Source of the DNA: Bradyrhizobium sp. Gha
GTDB lineage: Bacteria; Pseudomonadota; Alphaproteobacteria; Rhizobiales; Xanthobacteraceae
Direction of reading: 5' to 3'
NCBI RefSeq assembly: GCF_900113735.1
Contig: NZ_FOQM01000011.1
Coordinates: forward strand, 62,001-126,000
Length of the DNA stretch: 64,000 bases
Shown here: positions 45,561 to 54,031 of the stretch, piece by piece
Position numbering within the stretch: position 1 is the stretch's first letter
Layout: each line of letters starts with the position of its first letter
Position numbers and translations under genes: made by a program
The notes under the pieces: generated by a model
Databases searched by the model: none
The model's input: only the letters and a program-made list of their open reading frames with translations
Told to the model about the DNA's origin: nothing

Positions 45561-45597
45561 AAAAAAAACGGCCCCGGCACAACCCGCCGGAGCCGTT
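45561..45597 (-). terminator. intrinsic terminator, minus strand
   Basis: Read on the minus strand: AACGGCTCCGGC, a seven-base loop, GCCGGGGCCGTT, then a run of T. Strong G+C stem and U-tract. No minus-strand gene ends just before it; see the findings for possible RNA genes. Confidence 0.7.
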
Positions 45598-45729
45598 GGA
45601 GGCCTCGACCGTAAGGGGGGCCCGAGGCTTGCTAAGGTCTAGCGGTATTCGGCAATCGGGTCTGTATCCTTTTGAGCATAGGGAGCCCTCGCGCTCTCTT
45701 AGTGTGACCACGCGCTTTGCTTTTCCACA

Positions 45730-46085
45730 CCCACGACGCGCAGTAGCTCGCGCGCGTTCCGGGACACAACCCATCGACAATTTGACTCTCAGGCGCCGCG
45801 CTTCGATGGCGCCATGCCAAGACCTCGACGTCCTACACCGACGCATGCCGACGGCCGCCGCCTCAAGATCACCTTCGGCGAGATGCGCGAGATGGGCCTG
45901 CGCGACGTCATGGTCTATTGCCATTGCGGCCATCATATCGCGCTCAGCGCCGATCGCTGGCCGGTCGACACACGCCTGTCGGATCTTGAGCCGCGCTTCG
46001 TCTGCAAGGCCTGTGGTTATCGCGGCGCCGACGTTCGGCCCGACTTCGACCGAGGTGACCAGCGTCGAGCGATGAAGGCGAGAGA
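45730..46085 (+). repeat. repeat unit A, copy 1 (intact)
   Basis: About 355 bp including a leader starting CCCACGACGCG and the intact short gene at 45814. A degraded copy lies at 48946-49285, and a third vestige at about 46978-47075. Confidence 0.7.
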
Positions 46086-46098
46086 GGCCGCCAACTGA
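45814..46098 (+). CDS. small protein with two CxxC-type motifs
   Basis: 94 residues: a basic, Pro-rich start, then LKITFGEMREMGLRDVMVYCHCGHHIALSADRWPVD with CHCGHH, and a second metal-type pair FVCKACGYRGADVRPDF. The four cysteines suggest a zinc ribbon. This family is repeated many times in Bradyrhizobium genomes and has no known function. The reader should compare the pseudogene copy at 49032. Confidence 0.72.
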   Translation: MPRPRRPTPTHADGRRLKITFGEMREMGLRDVMVYCHCGHHIALSADRWPVDTRLSDLEPRFVCKACGYRGADVRPDFDRGDQRRAMKAREAAN

Positions 46099-46139
46099 GG
46101 CGGCCTTACGCTCTCGGGGAAAAGTGGTAATGGAGTCCA

Positions 46140-46292
46140 ATGAAGACTTATCGGGCTTTTGTCACCACGTTCGAAGGGCAGATTTTGGAGTCGGTCGATT
46201 TGGTCTGTGCGACCGAGGAGAACGCCAGAAAGCTTGCCGAGGGGTTAGTCGAGACTAACCCCGTCGAACTCTGGGATGGCCACGGCGCTTAG
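46140..46292 (+). CDS. short YRAF/YRAY-type protein
   Basis: 50 residues with GGAG upstream. KTYRAFVTTFEGQILESVDLVCATEENARKLAEGLVE ... VELWDGHGA matches the pattern of short proteins abundant in this genus (YRAY..d..g.I.....i.c..deeA...A..L.....ielWdG). A relative lies at 47617-47796. Function unknown. Confidence 0.65.
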   Translation: MKTYRAFVTTFEGQILESVDLVCATEENARKLAEGLVETNPVELWDGHGA

Positions 46293-46385
46293 CGCGCTTT
46301 GAACCCAAAGGGACCAATTGAGGGCGGCGGCTGACCACCACTGCGGAATGGCGGCCTTTTATGCGTCCGTACCAACCACCGCGGC

Positions 46386-46424
46386 GCAAACAAAACCCCC
46401 AGCGCCTGCGACGCCGGGGGTGGG
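46386..46424 (-). terminator. intrinsic terminator, minus strand
   Basis: On the minus strand: CCCCCGGCGTCGCAGGCGCTGGGGGTTTTG, a GC-rich stem followed by a T-rich tail. Confidence 0.6.
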
Positions 46425-46884
46425 ATCTAAGTATGACCTAGGTAACGCAATGGACGCTCGATAGCAAACTATCCTCATTGCCCTTTGTGAAGTGGTTCAC
46501 AGATGGCCAAAAAAAAACAGCCTCAAGACCGAGGGATGAGTATCGGCTCACTGCCTTCCTAGAACGAGTGGCAGGGCGTTTCCCGAGTGCTTCGCTTATG
46601 TGAAGGCGACGCAGCATTGACCTTTCTTCCGGCCTTGGGTCGTGGGCACGCCCGCGGTGGCAGTCTCCCACAAGGGACACAGCCGACCGATGCCCCCCGG
46701 GTGACCGGCCGGATACGGCGATAATCTGACCGCGACCGTTCACGCGGTGCATTTTGTGTTTCCCCCGCTATCCACAGCCTCAGGTGCGAGTGGGATTGAC
46801 AGTGCAGTTGATTCGGTCCTTCGGGCGGATAACCTCGTTTCTGGAAATGCCGGGATTTTGCGTAGTTTTGCGTAGGGGGAATCC
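46425..46884. other. non-coding stretch with poly-A/T tract
   Basis: No convincing CDS. At 46508-46517 a run of nine A, read on the minus strand, follows a CCTC...GAGG stem, another terminator-like structure. An unassigned minus-strand RNA could end here. Confidence 0.35.
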
Positions 46885-46974
46885 ATGGACAGAACCGAGC
46901 GAGCTTTTATCCTTATCGCGCTGACGGGATTTTATGTAATGGTCGCCGGGGTGGCTTGGCTAATGGTCACCTGA
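46885..46974 (+). CDS. tiny single-helix membrane protein
   Basis: 29 residues: DRTERAFILIALTGFYVMVA followed by GVAWLMVT, one transmembrane helix. GGGGGA lies eight bases upstream. Very short, so confidence is limited. Confidence 0.45.
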   Translation: MDRTERAFILIALTGFYVMVAGVAWLMVT

Positions 46975-47340
46975 TAAACCCATAGCCACGATACGCAGTA
47001 GCTCCCCGCCTTTCCGAGCCGCTTGGAATTGATCATTTGCGAGGTGCTTACGTCGCCGCTTCTATCGCGGCATGCCCTAGCTTCGTCGGGCGGCCCGCGC
47101 GCTGTAGCCGCGCCAGCGCGAACGGTCGGCCCAACAGGCCGCAACCGGATTCACATGTGTTGTTGCCGAATTCACCCGGCTGATTTGACCATGCGCCGGC
47201 CGCGGCCATCTCGAAATCGCCGCGGCTTCGCGGCAACACAGCTCGAGCGGCCTTAAGGTTAGTCCTAAAGAGGATTTAACACCTCCGTCGAATCAGCGTC
47301 TTATGTGCTCGTTCCTGAAGCGCATTTCGTGGAGCACATA
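46975..47340. other. intergenic region with vestige of repeat unit A
   Basis: 46978-47075 still resembles the leader of repeat A (CCACGATACGCAGTAGC ... ATCGCGGCATGCC), but the gene start is followed at once by a stop (ATGCCCTAG). The rest holds nothing recognisable. Confidence 0.45.
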
Positions 47341-47541
47341 ATGAAAATCATTTTTTCTAACACTGACAATCCCCCCAAGACCTGTGAGCTGTGCTTGGAG
47401 CCGATGAAGTTCTTGAGCGAACAAGCCGACTGTAGGTTGTTCAAATGCAACGATTGCGCGCTGGTGAGCACAGATCGGGCCGTAGACGTCGCGGCGCCCT
47501 TCCAAGCGCCATCTCCAAGAAGGCCTTCGTTCTGGCGTTGA
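47341..47541 (+). CDS. small zinc-ribbon-like protein
   Basis: 66 residues from the ATG at 47341 (GGAG upstream). KIIFSNTDNPPKTCELCLEPMKFL and FKCNDCALV give two CxxC pairs in a typical treble spacing, so zinc binding is likely. Recurrent in Bradyrhizobium, function unknown. Confidence 0.65.
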   Translation: MKIIFSNTDNPPKTCELCLEPMKFLSEQADCRLFKCNDCALVSTDRAVDVAAPFQAPSPRRPSFWR

Positions 47542-47607
47542 TGCGCCCCGGAAAATGGGACCCTGGCGCTTTCTGCTCTCGCTTCGATCACAAGAAGAAG
47601 ACAGACT

Positions 47608-47626
47608 AAGGCAGCTCTACTGCCTT
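47608..47626. terminator. short hairpin, possible bidirectional terminator
   Basis: AAGGCAG-CTCTA-CTGCCTT followed by TCCT; lies after the plus-strand 47341 gene and over the stop of the minus-strand 47617 gene. Confidence 0.4.
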
Positions 47627-47796
47627 TCCTGGTGCTTCAGCCGAACGACATGCCGTTCTCGTCGCCAGACATCAAGGTCGTGCCCATCGAATAGTTGGGC
47701 CGCCTTCTCCTTGGCTTCTTCGTCGTTGGCGCAATCCAGCTCATGCACGCCGGTAATACGCCCGTCATCGTCTAAGATGTAAGCGCGGTAGTGCAT
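47617..47796 (-). CDS. short YRAY-type protein
   Basis: 59 residues from the ATG at 47796: HYRAYILDDDGRITGVHELDCANDEEAKEKAAQLFDGHDLDVWRRERHVVRL. Same short family as the gene at 46140 (YRAY, I/L-x-C-x-x-D/E-x-E-A, W). The longer frame upstream has no resemblance. Function unknown. Confidence 0.65.
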   Translation of the reverse strand: MHYRAYILDDDGRITGVHELDCANDEEAKEKAAQLFDGHDLDVWRRERHVVRLKHQERQ

Positions 47797-48416
47797 GGCA
47801 GTCGTTCCCCGATAGGGACGATCGTACCATCGACACGGTGACGGGAACAAGATCGTGCGCGCGTGGAGAATTAAGCCACTCCGGGACGGCGACTGGCGGG
47901 CTTTACTCTTTCCAGTAGAGCCGTTTGCAGGTCGGACAATCGTAGACGTTGACCTGGCTATTTTTGCGAACGTCAAAGATGCGTGCTCGGAAGCTCGTCG
48001 GGGCTCGGCATCCTCGCACCGGGGGGCATTCTTCACCTTCGTGTCTTCTGCCTCTGCCTCTGCCCCGTGTCCTCATTGACGGGACCTGCATACAACAAAT
48101 GGGTGGCGGACATTTAAGCAAGTTAGTCCGCTGAGCGAATTAGGACACTCCCCAATTCAACTAAAGACACCGGGGGTTAGATAGGGACAGCACCCCGAGC
48201 CCGATAGGAACATTCCGGGAAATAAGGACAAACCCAGACGTGCCCGCGCGTCGCGTGTCGGTCAGAGTGTGTCAGGAACAAAGGCCACTGAATAAGCTTG
48301 TGAGTCTCGCTGGCTCGGCGACCGAGCTGGCGGAGTGGCCCCGGCCTCCCCTCAATAGCCCCCTGAAGCCGGGGCCGTCTCTCCGACATGTCATGACCCA
48401 AACTGAAGAGGGATCA
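47797..48416. other. intergenic region, no gene seen
   Basis: About 620 bases. A frame on the minus strand near 47.9-48.1 kb has Cys/Pro-rich content (CPTCKRLYWKE at 47.9 kb could be the end of a degraded zinc-ribbon gene), but no start or ribosome site supports it. Confidence 0.4.
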
Positions 48417-48581
48417 ATGACCGTTTTCGTGTATGTGAACACCGCCAAACAGGTGGGCGACAAGGATCACATCAAGGTTTTCGCTACTGTGGATGCAGCG
48501 GAAATGTGGTTCGATCAGAACGATCCGGAAGGCGTCGCTTTCGAATACGACGTGATCGAAGAGGTAGGCCCGCCAGCGTGA
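48417..48581 (+). CDS. short conserved protein
   Basis: 54 residues, ribosome site GAGGGA. TVFVYVNTAKQVGDKDHIKVFATVDAAEMWFDQNDPEGVAFEYDVIE is acidic and soluble and belongs to a short family common in Bradyrhizobium and relatives. No function known. Confidence 0.68.
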   Translation: MTVFVYVNTAKQVGDKDHIKVFATVDAAEMWFDQNDPEGVAFEYDVIEEVGPPA

Positions 48582-48629
48582 ACCGGCGCGGCGATGTGAA
48601 TGGGGGAACCCGGTCCCGCTCCAACTATC

Positions 48630-48812
48630 TCAGTGAGATCTGGTCTCTCGCCTAACTGCTTCGATGCGTTTTTCGACTATCGCAGAGATCGCGTTTGCTT
48701 GCTCCGGCGTCATCTTACCCGAAGCGACTTGCGCCAGCAGATCCGCTTGCAGCGTCACCAGCTCTGGGAGGCTCATCTCATCGATGATCTTCGCTACCGC
48801 GTCGTCCGACAT
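48630..48812 (-). CDS. short helical hypothetical protein
   Basis: 60 residues: SDDAVAKIIDEMSLPELVTLQADLLAQVASGKMTPEQANAISAIVEKRIEAVRRE, wholly helical, with a TPEQANAI turn. AGGGA upstream. It is convergent with the 48417 gene. Unknown function. Confidence 0.6.
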   Translation of the reverse strand: MSDDAVAKIIDEMSLPELVTLQADLLAQVASGKMTPEQANAISAIVEKRIEAVRRETRSH

Positions 48813-48945
48813 CTCAGAATCCCTTCGCTGTTCGATTTTTGAGCCTGGGCGCGAGCAGTGCGACCTCTGGCGGCCTTCGGCCGCTCCGCACAGGTCGTTC
48901 GGCCCGACCTTTCCATCCGAGCCTCGCTGTGGTGGAATGTCCATA

Positions 48946-49285
48946 CCCACGACGCGCTGTGGCTTTCGCGCGTTCCGGGCCACTAGCAATCGACAATCTG
49001 ACTCCCGCCGGGGACGCGCTTCGATGGCGGAATGCCACGCCCTCGACACCACACGCCAACACATTCCGACGGCCGGCCGCTCAAGATCACCTTCGGCGAG
49101 ATGCGCGCAATGGGTTTGCGCGGCGTCCTGGTGTATTGCCACTGCGGCCACAACGTCGCGCTTGACGCTGACCGCTGGCCAGACGATGTCCGACCTCGAG
49201 CCGCAGTTCGTCTGAAAAGGTTGCGGTTACCGCGGCGCCAACGTGAGACCGGACTTCGAGCAGGGTGACGCGCGACGTGCAATGT
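48946..49285 (+). repeat. repeat unit A, copy 2 (degraded)
   Basis: Matches 45730-46085 from the CCCACGACGCG leader through the short gene, with point changes and small deletions. Confidence 0.7.
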
Positions 49286-49297
49286 GTAGACTCTTGC
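49032..49297 (+). pseudogene. broken paralogue of the 45814 CxxC protein
   Basis: Starts like its intact relative (LKITFGEMRAMGLRGVLVYCHCGHNVALDADRWPDD). It is then frameshifted by a small deletion before the DLEP motif, and the next cysteine codon has become TGA (GTC TGA AAA for V-C-K). The downstream part (GCGYRGANVRPDFEQGD) survives in the other frame. Confidence 0.7.
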
Positions 49298-49397
49298 GGC
49301 GTCGGACATGATCGAACAGAGATGTTCGAAAAGTGCTTTTGGATCAAGCACATGTTCGACACGGAAAGACGGATTAGGACGGATTAGGACTAGCAGA

Positions 49398-49414
49398 TGG
49401 CGGAAGGGGTGGGA
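49398..49414. repeat. att-like direct repeat, left
   Basis: TGGCGGAAGGGGTGGGA, identical to 56590-56606; the match ends on both sides at these bases. Confidence 0.72.
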
Positions 49415-49535
49415 CCGCCTGCTAAACGATCGAAGTCATTGATCTACTGAGGGAAAGTTCGACCCTTAGCATGCCAACTGTAGCACGTCGCCGTAGCACG
49501 GTCGAGCCGGTGCATTCCCCCCCGCAATCCGAGAC

Positions 49536-50177
49536 CTATGTTGCGTCGGTGCGAAACAACACTCGGTACTTCGCACCGAGCGCTTCGACCTCTCCAAACT
49601 CGTGGATTGAAAGGTACGGGCTGCGGTTTTTGAGAATTTGTCTGACCTCTCGCTGCCCAAAGGTGATCAGTTGAAGAAAATTGCCGATTGTCTTCCCGGA
49701 CTGCTTCGCCCTCGCTTGCGCCTCTTCAACGTGTGTCGAGCGACGCGGCCTGAAGTCAACGGCCAAGTCTACGTCTCCGAGGTCTGCCGCATCTTCGATG
49801 TAACTACCAAAAACGCGCACCTCGCGGACGCGGTGGGTCAGCTCGTCACGACCATTCACGAGCCGCACGCGCTCAAGGAAGTCAGCCACCAGCTCATCCG
49901 CCTCGGTGCGGGTAATGCGCCGAACAAACTTTGCGTTGCACAGTTGCCTTCCAAGGTCACTCGCAATGTAGCAGTTCTGGCCTGACGCATTTGGGTTGAT
50001 CTCGATGTAGCCAGCCTCAAGCAGCGCATTTTGGACCAGCTCCGCCTTAGCCCGATCGCAATGGAGACGATCGCTGATTGCTGATAGGTGGATCGGGCCA
50101 TCGTCGGCCCACCTCAAAAGGTCCCGCACTTTCATCAATCGCACGCCAGCGATTTCTTCGTCACGTCTTACCTGCAT
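49536..50177 (-). CDS. winged-helix plus MNT-type nucleotidyltransferase domain protein
   Basis: 213 residues from ATG 50177 (AGGAC upstream). The N-terminal KVRDLLRWADDGPIHLSAISDRLHCDRAKAELVQNALLEAGYIEINPN is a winged helix. Residues 110-150 contain the nucleotidyltransferase signature VFGSYIEDAADLGDVDLAVDF (GS-x9-D-x-D). MNT proteins with this signature are often antitoxins or regulators that AMPylate a HEPN toxin. No HEPN gene is adjacent, so its role here is open. It is the outermost cargo gene of the element on the left side. Confidence 0.75.
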   Translation of the reverse strand: MQVRRDEEIAGVRLMKVRDLLRWADDGPIHLSAISDRLHCDRAKAELVQNALLEAGYIEINPNASGQNCYIASDLGRQLCNAKFVRRITRTEADELVADFLERVRLVNGRDELTHRVREVRVFGSYIEDAADLGDVDLAVDFRPRRSTHVEEAQARAKQSGKTIGNFLQLITFGQREVRQILKNRSPYLSIHEFGEVEALGAKYRVLFRTDAT

Positions 50178-50365
50178 AGCGTCCTGTCTCGGGGCCGAAT
50201 GTTGCGATGCAAAATTCCAAGTGCTCAAGCCCCTACCCGCCGACCTTCCGCCGCGATCGGCCCATCATAGGTCGAAAGTGGAACGGCAGAAGGGCCCACT
50301 AGAGGCTCGCGCCAGTTGCGTGATACCCGAAGCTCGCGTCTAATGGCTAGGCTTTGCGGGGGCTT

Positions 50366-51445
50366 ATGACTGGACTAACAACAACGCTCGTCGCGGCCAA
50401 GCCGCGTGAGAAGGCGGGACCTCGAACCGGGGCGCGTTATGCGTTCCAGCTTCACGTGTCACTCTCGAAGGTGCTGGACGTACATGCGTCAGGAGCAGAC
50501 TACCGGGCACTTTTCGATCACTTCGACGATCTTGTCCTACTCAACAAGTCCAACAGCCCGGATCGGATCGACTTTTTCCAGATCAAAGGCAAGCAGCAAG
50601 GCAGTTGGACCGCGAGTGGCCTCTGCGCCTTAAGCGATGACATTCCTAGAACCATTATTGGCAAAATGTATCACAACACAAAAGACTTTGGTTCGGCTGT
50701 TGGGGCATGCTCATTTCTCACGAATGCACCATTTCAGCTCACGCTTGCTGACGGCACGAAGACAACGCCGGACCACATAAAGATCACGTACGCGAGCGTT
50801 GGGGCAGACGATAAAAAGCGCTTTTCCGCTGCACTGGACGCCGATTTTCCGTCACCTCGTACTCCTTCAGAAGACGACGTGTTATGCTTTGAGCGGACCG
50901 ACGTTCCCGTGACCGGGTACGACGTGTTCTTGAAGGGAAAGTTGGTTGATGCCGCGTCCACAAAGGACGGCCTGGCAATCACTGCGCTCTATCGCACCCT
51001 TATTGAAGATGTCACGGCGAGAGCACATGACACGACGGAATGCACTTGCGTATCCGATGTGTACTCGCGCAAGTCTTTAGGGCGTGATGAAATCGAGGCG
51101 GCCTTCACCGCGGCTGAAGCGCGCAGGGGAATACTTGATGACTGGGCCGTCGTCGATGATGCGCTGAAGGAAGCAGGTCGCGGCACCGTTGCTCGTATCA
51201 AAGCCAAGACAGCGATGGTCTCTTATCTACGCGATCGCTCAAGACGTGCCCATGAGGCCGTTGTTTTGGCCGCCGACGTGCGCGATGCCTTGCATAAGGT
51301 CAAAGCTTCAGCACAACAATGTGGAAGCTTGTTGACGGCCACAGAACTTGTCAAGGCGGCCCTCCCCACGCCCAAGCCATCTCACCCGATAGAGATAGTC
51401 GAAGCTGCGATCCTCTTGGAGCTATATGAGGCGCTGAATGGATGA
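50366..51445 (+). CDS. DUF4297/Cap4-like nuclease
   Basis: 359 residues from the ATG at 50366 (GGGGG upstream). Residues 14-80 form a PD-(D/E)xK-type nuclease: REKAGPRTGARYAFQLHVSLSKVL, acidic FDHFDDLVLLN (D54/D55), then IDFFQIKGK with Q72-x-K74, the QxK variant seen in DUF4297 proteins such as Cap4 and the LmuA of Lamassu-Cap4. The remaining 280 residues are a helical domain without recognisable motifs. The ATPase gene starts 54 bp after its stop and is probably co-translated. Likely role: DNA-degrading effector controlled by the ATPase. Confidence 0.75.
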   Translation: MTGLTTTLVAAKPREKAGPRTGARYAFQLHVSLSKVLDVHASGADYRALFDHFDDLVLLNKSNSPDRIDFFQIKGKQQGSWTASGLCALSDDIPRTIIGKMYHNTKDFGSAVGACSFLTNAPFQLTLADGTKTTPDHIKITYASVGADDKKRFSAALDADFPSPRTPSEDDVLCFERTDVPVTGYDVFLKGKLVDAASTKDGLAITALYRTLIEDVTARAHDTTECTCVSDVYSRKSLGRDEIEAAFTAAEARRGILDDWAVVDDALKEAGRGTVARIKAKTAMVSYLRDRSRRAHEAVVLAADVRDALHKVKASAQQCGSLLTATELVKAALPTPKPSHPIEIVEAAILLELYEALNG

Positions 51446-51498
51446 GCAGCGCGTGTTCGGACTGCGACGACTGCTGCTAAACATTGGGAGAAAGCGGC

Positions 51499-53196
51499 GT
51501 GACCACAATGAAATTCAACAAGGTCTGGCTTCTATCTCAGGAGGAGCAGCGCGCCTTGATGATCGAGTTCGACCCGGGCGCGACGGTTCTTCGGGCCGCG
51601 AACGGGTTCGGCAAGTCGGCCCTCCTAAAAAGCCTGTATGATACCTTCGGTGCCGAACCACATCGGATCGATCAGAGCTGGCGAAGCGCGCAGGTAGTTT
51701 CTGCGGTCGATTTTGAAGTGGATGGAAAAGCACACACGATAATGAAGTTTGCGGGCACGTATACCGTGTTCGATGCGTCTGGGAGACGCGCCCTGCAAAC
51801 GACATCTGTCACGCACGAGCTGGCTCCATTCCTTGCGGACCTATTAGATTTCAGGCTGCTGATGACCGATCAACGCGAGCAAGTGGTGGTGCCACCACCT
51901 GCATACGCATTTGCGCCCTTCTACATGGATCAGGACAAGAGCTGGACATCGGCTTGGGAGCCGTTCCGGAACATGTACTTGCCTCGCTCGTCTGCAACGC
52001 TTGCTGAGTATCATACCGGCCTTAAGCCCAACTCTTATTACGTAGCTCAGGCAGAGAAAGACCGCTTGGCCGTTACCTTGCGGGACGCTCGCGCACGTTT
52101 GCAGGGCCTCAGCGACGCTGTCGAGCAACTCCGAGCAGTGGAGCCCGAAACAGCTATCTATTTCAATCTTGAAGACTACGAGGCCGAAACAAATCACCTA
52201 CTCGCTGAGTGTGCTCAGTTATTGGACCAACAGACAGCGCACAGAGCAAAGATGTCCGAACTAGTCGATGCACGCGCTCTTTGGCAATCACAGATACAGG
52301 TGACCCGGGCAGCTCTTGGCGAACTCGATGATGTATTTAAGAGCGCGGTAGGACACCCTATCGATGTTGAGTGCCCGACCTGCGGCGAGCACTACACAAA
52401 TGACATCGCCGCAAGGTTCAACATCGCGGCGGATACCGAGGCTTTGGTTGCGGTTCTGCGCCATGCCCAAGAGCAGCAGGAAAAAATACAGAAGCAGATC
52501 GAGGCGGCACGAACAGAAATTGGCCAAATCGAAGCTTCGGTCTCCAGAGTTCGAGCCGTCCTTGCTGTTCGTAAGAATGATCTCACGTTCGGGGAGATCG
52601 TAGCTGCAGAAGGGCGAAATGCAGCGACCCGTACCTTGCGCGACCGCATAGGAGCGGTGGAAACCGAGATCGGTCAGCTCGTTACGCAGATGGACGAGAA
52701 GAGTGCCGAGATGCGTAAGTCTCTGGATCGCAAGCGTGCGCGAGTTATCAAGGACTTCTTCTCCACCAACTTAGTTAGCTTCGCACAGGAACTTGATGTC
52801 CGCATTGGTGACGACCGCACGGCGTCAATCTCGGCGACCCCCCATGCTCGCGGCAGTGAAGGTCCGCGTGGCCTTGCGGCATACAGCTACGCCTTATTGC
52901 ATACTGCGCACGAGTTTGGGTCGTCGGCCTTTTGTCCAATCGTGATCGATGCGCCGAACCAACAAGGACAAGACGCTCAACACCTGCCAGCAATCATATC
53001 ATTCTTGGTCAAACGGCGGCCGTCAGCCACCCAGTTGATCCTTGGCGTCGAGGAGGCTGTTGGCATTACGAGCAACGATGCACGCATCCAAGATGTTGGT
53101 GAGCGCAAGAACCAGTTGCTGAGCAGCAAGCAGTTTGCGATGGTCCGCGAACATTTGCGCCCTTACTTGGCTCAGCTTGTAACGCCGCCTAGCTAA
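51499..53196 (+). CDS. Rad50/SMC-like ATPase, partner of the DUF4297 nuclease
   Basis: 565 residues from GTG 51499 (GGGAGAAAG upstream); ATG 51508 is an alternative. Walker A is RAANGFGKSALL (K39). Coiled-coil stretches flank a zinc-hook-like ECPTCGEHY (C292/C295). The second coil leads to PRGLAAYSYALLH, a degenerate ABC signature region, and to Walker B FCPIVIDAPNQQGQD (D484), in which the usual Glu after Asp is absent. The chain is shorter than typical SMCs. With the upstream nuclease this gives a two-gene Lamassu-like module. A small middle gene (LmuC) is not visible. It likely senses DNA ends or replication intermediates and releases the nuclease; inferred. Confidence 0.78.
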   Translation: MTTMKFNKVWLLSQEEQRALMIEFDPGATVLRAANGFGKSALLKSLYDTFGAEPHRIDQSWRSAQVVSAVDFEVDGKAHTIMKFAGTYTVFDASGRRALQTTSVTHELAPFLADLLDFRLLMTDQREQVVVPPPAYAFAPFYMDQDKSWTSAWEPFRNMYLPRSSATLAEYHTGLKPNSYYVAQAEKDRLAVTLRDARARLQGLSDAVEQLRAVEPETAIYFNLEDYEAETNHLLAECAQLLDQQTAHRAKMSELVDARALWQSQIQVTRAALGELDDVFKSAVGHPIDVECPTCGEHYTNDIAARFNIAADTEALVAVLRHAQEQQEKIQKQIEAARTEIGQIEASVSRVRAVLAVRKNDLTFGEIVAAEGRNAATRTLRDRIGAVETEIGQLVTQMDEKSAEMRKSLDRKRARVIKDFFSTNLVSFAQELDVRIGDDRTASISATPHARGSEGPRGLAAYSYALLHTAHEFGSSAFCPIVIDAPNQQGQDAQHLPAIISFLVKRRPSATQLILGVEEAVGITSNDARIQDVGERKNQLLSSKQFAMVREHLRPYLAQLVTPPS

Positions 53197-53200
53197 TGCT

Positions 53201-53839
53201 TCAGGTGGCCCATTGCGCCAGCGCTGCTTCGGCCCCTGCTGGGTCCCCCTTGATCCGATAGATTGTCTGTCGGCTTAGTCCTGTTGCTGTCGCGATCTGC
53301 CCCACGCCCGCTGACTGCTCCAGCATATTTCGCACGGTTTCAAGTTGGTCCTTGTCAAACGTGGGCTTCCGTCCACGGTACTTCGTCTCACCTGCCGTCG
53401 CCTTCGCGAGAGCGATGCCGCCGCGCTGTGCTTCCTTAATGGCCTCGGCGTTGGCCTGCGCAGTGGCGGCCATAAAGGCAATGAGCGCGTCCCTGACGGC
53501 CTGCTGCATTGGGTCTTTGGTTGCCCCGTCGAAGGTGAGCCCGTTGATCACCGTGCGGATCACGACGCCGCGCCGCATGAACTCCCTGATGGTGTCGCAA
53601 ACGTCCCCGTAGTTGCGCCCGAGCCGATCAATCCAGCGGACGACGAGAATGTCCCCGCTGCGGAGAATGTCGAAGAGGCGCTTGCCCTCGGGACGTTCGA
53701 CGAGCCGTGTGCTGATGCCCGAGACGCCATGGTCCGCGACAACGCGGTCGATCTTGAAGCCTGCGGCCTCTGCTCCGATCCGCTGATGCTCGACAGTCTG
53801 GTCGGTGGTGGAAACTCGTGCGTAGAAAATCGTGGCCAT
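53201..53839 (-). CDS. serine recombinase (resolvase/invertase family)
   Basis: 212 residues from ATG 53839. The catalytic serine is in FYARVSTTDQTVEHQ (S10). LVVRWIDRLGRNYGDVCDTIREFMRRGVVIRTVINGL gives the resolvase core Arg residues, and the C-terminal helix-turn-helix VRNMLEQSAGVGQIATATGLSRQTIYRIKGD is complete. Length is right for Pin/Tn3-type enzymes. It converges on the ATPase, separated by four bases, and three copies of a 12-bp motif sit just upstream of its start. Confidence 0.9.
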   Translation of the reverse strand: MATIFYARVSTTDQTVEHQRIGAEAAGFKIDRVVADHGVSGISTRLVERPEGKRLFDILRSGDILVVRWIDRLGRNYGDVCDTIREFMRRGVVIRTVINGLTFDGATKDPMQQAVRDALIAFMAATAQANAEAIKEAQRGGIALAKATAGETKYRGRKPTFDKDQLETVRNMLEQSAGVGQIATATGLSRQTIYRIKGDPAGAEAALAQWAT

Positions 53840-53853
53840 CGATCGCCTCTGTT

Positions 53854-53963
53854 GTCCGCTAGGGTATCGTCCGTTGTTTCTCATGTCCGTTGACCGAAGT
53901 CAACCCTAGCGGACGCGCTTTCGGATGCTTTGGACTTGTCCGCACGGGCATACCCTATCGGAC
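53854..53963. promoter_or_regulatory. res-like repeat cluster
   Basis: ACCCTAGCGGAC occurs at 53903-53914, with one mismatch (ACCCTATCGGAC) at 53952-53963, and inverted (GTCCGCTAGGGT) at 53854-53865. GTTGAC-CGAA-GTCAAC makes a hairpin at 53889-53904. Position next to the recombinase start suggests recombination or operator sites. Confidence 0.55.
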
Positions 53964-54031
53964 GCTCCTGCCGCCATGCTCGGAGTATCCGGGGACAACT
54001 TGCAAAACACGATCAACCGTTGCGTGAGCGC

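Noticed and set aside
45391..46140. Minus-strand ORF of 249 codons
   Set aside because: Antisense to two short genes with good ribosome sites and to a terminator; composition is Arg/Ala shadow-like.
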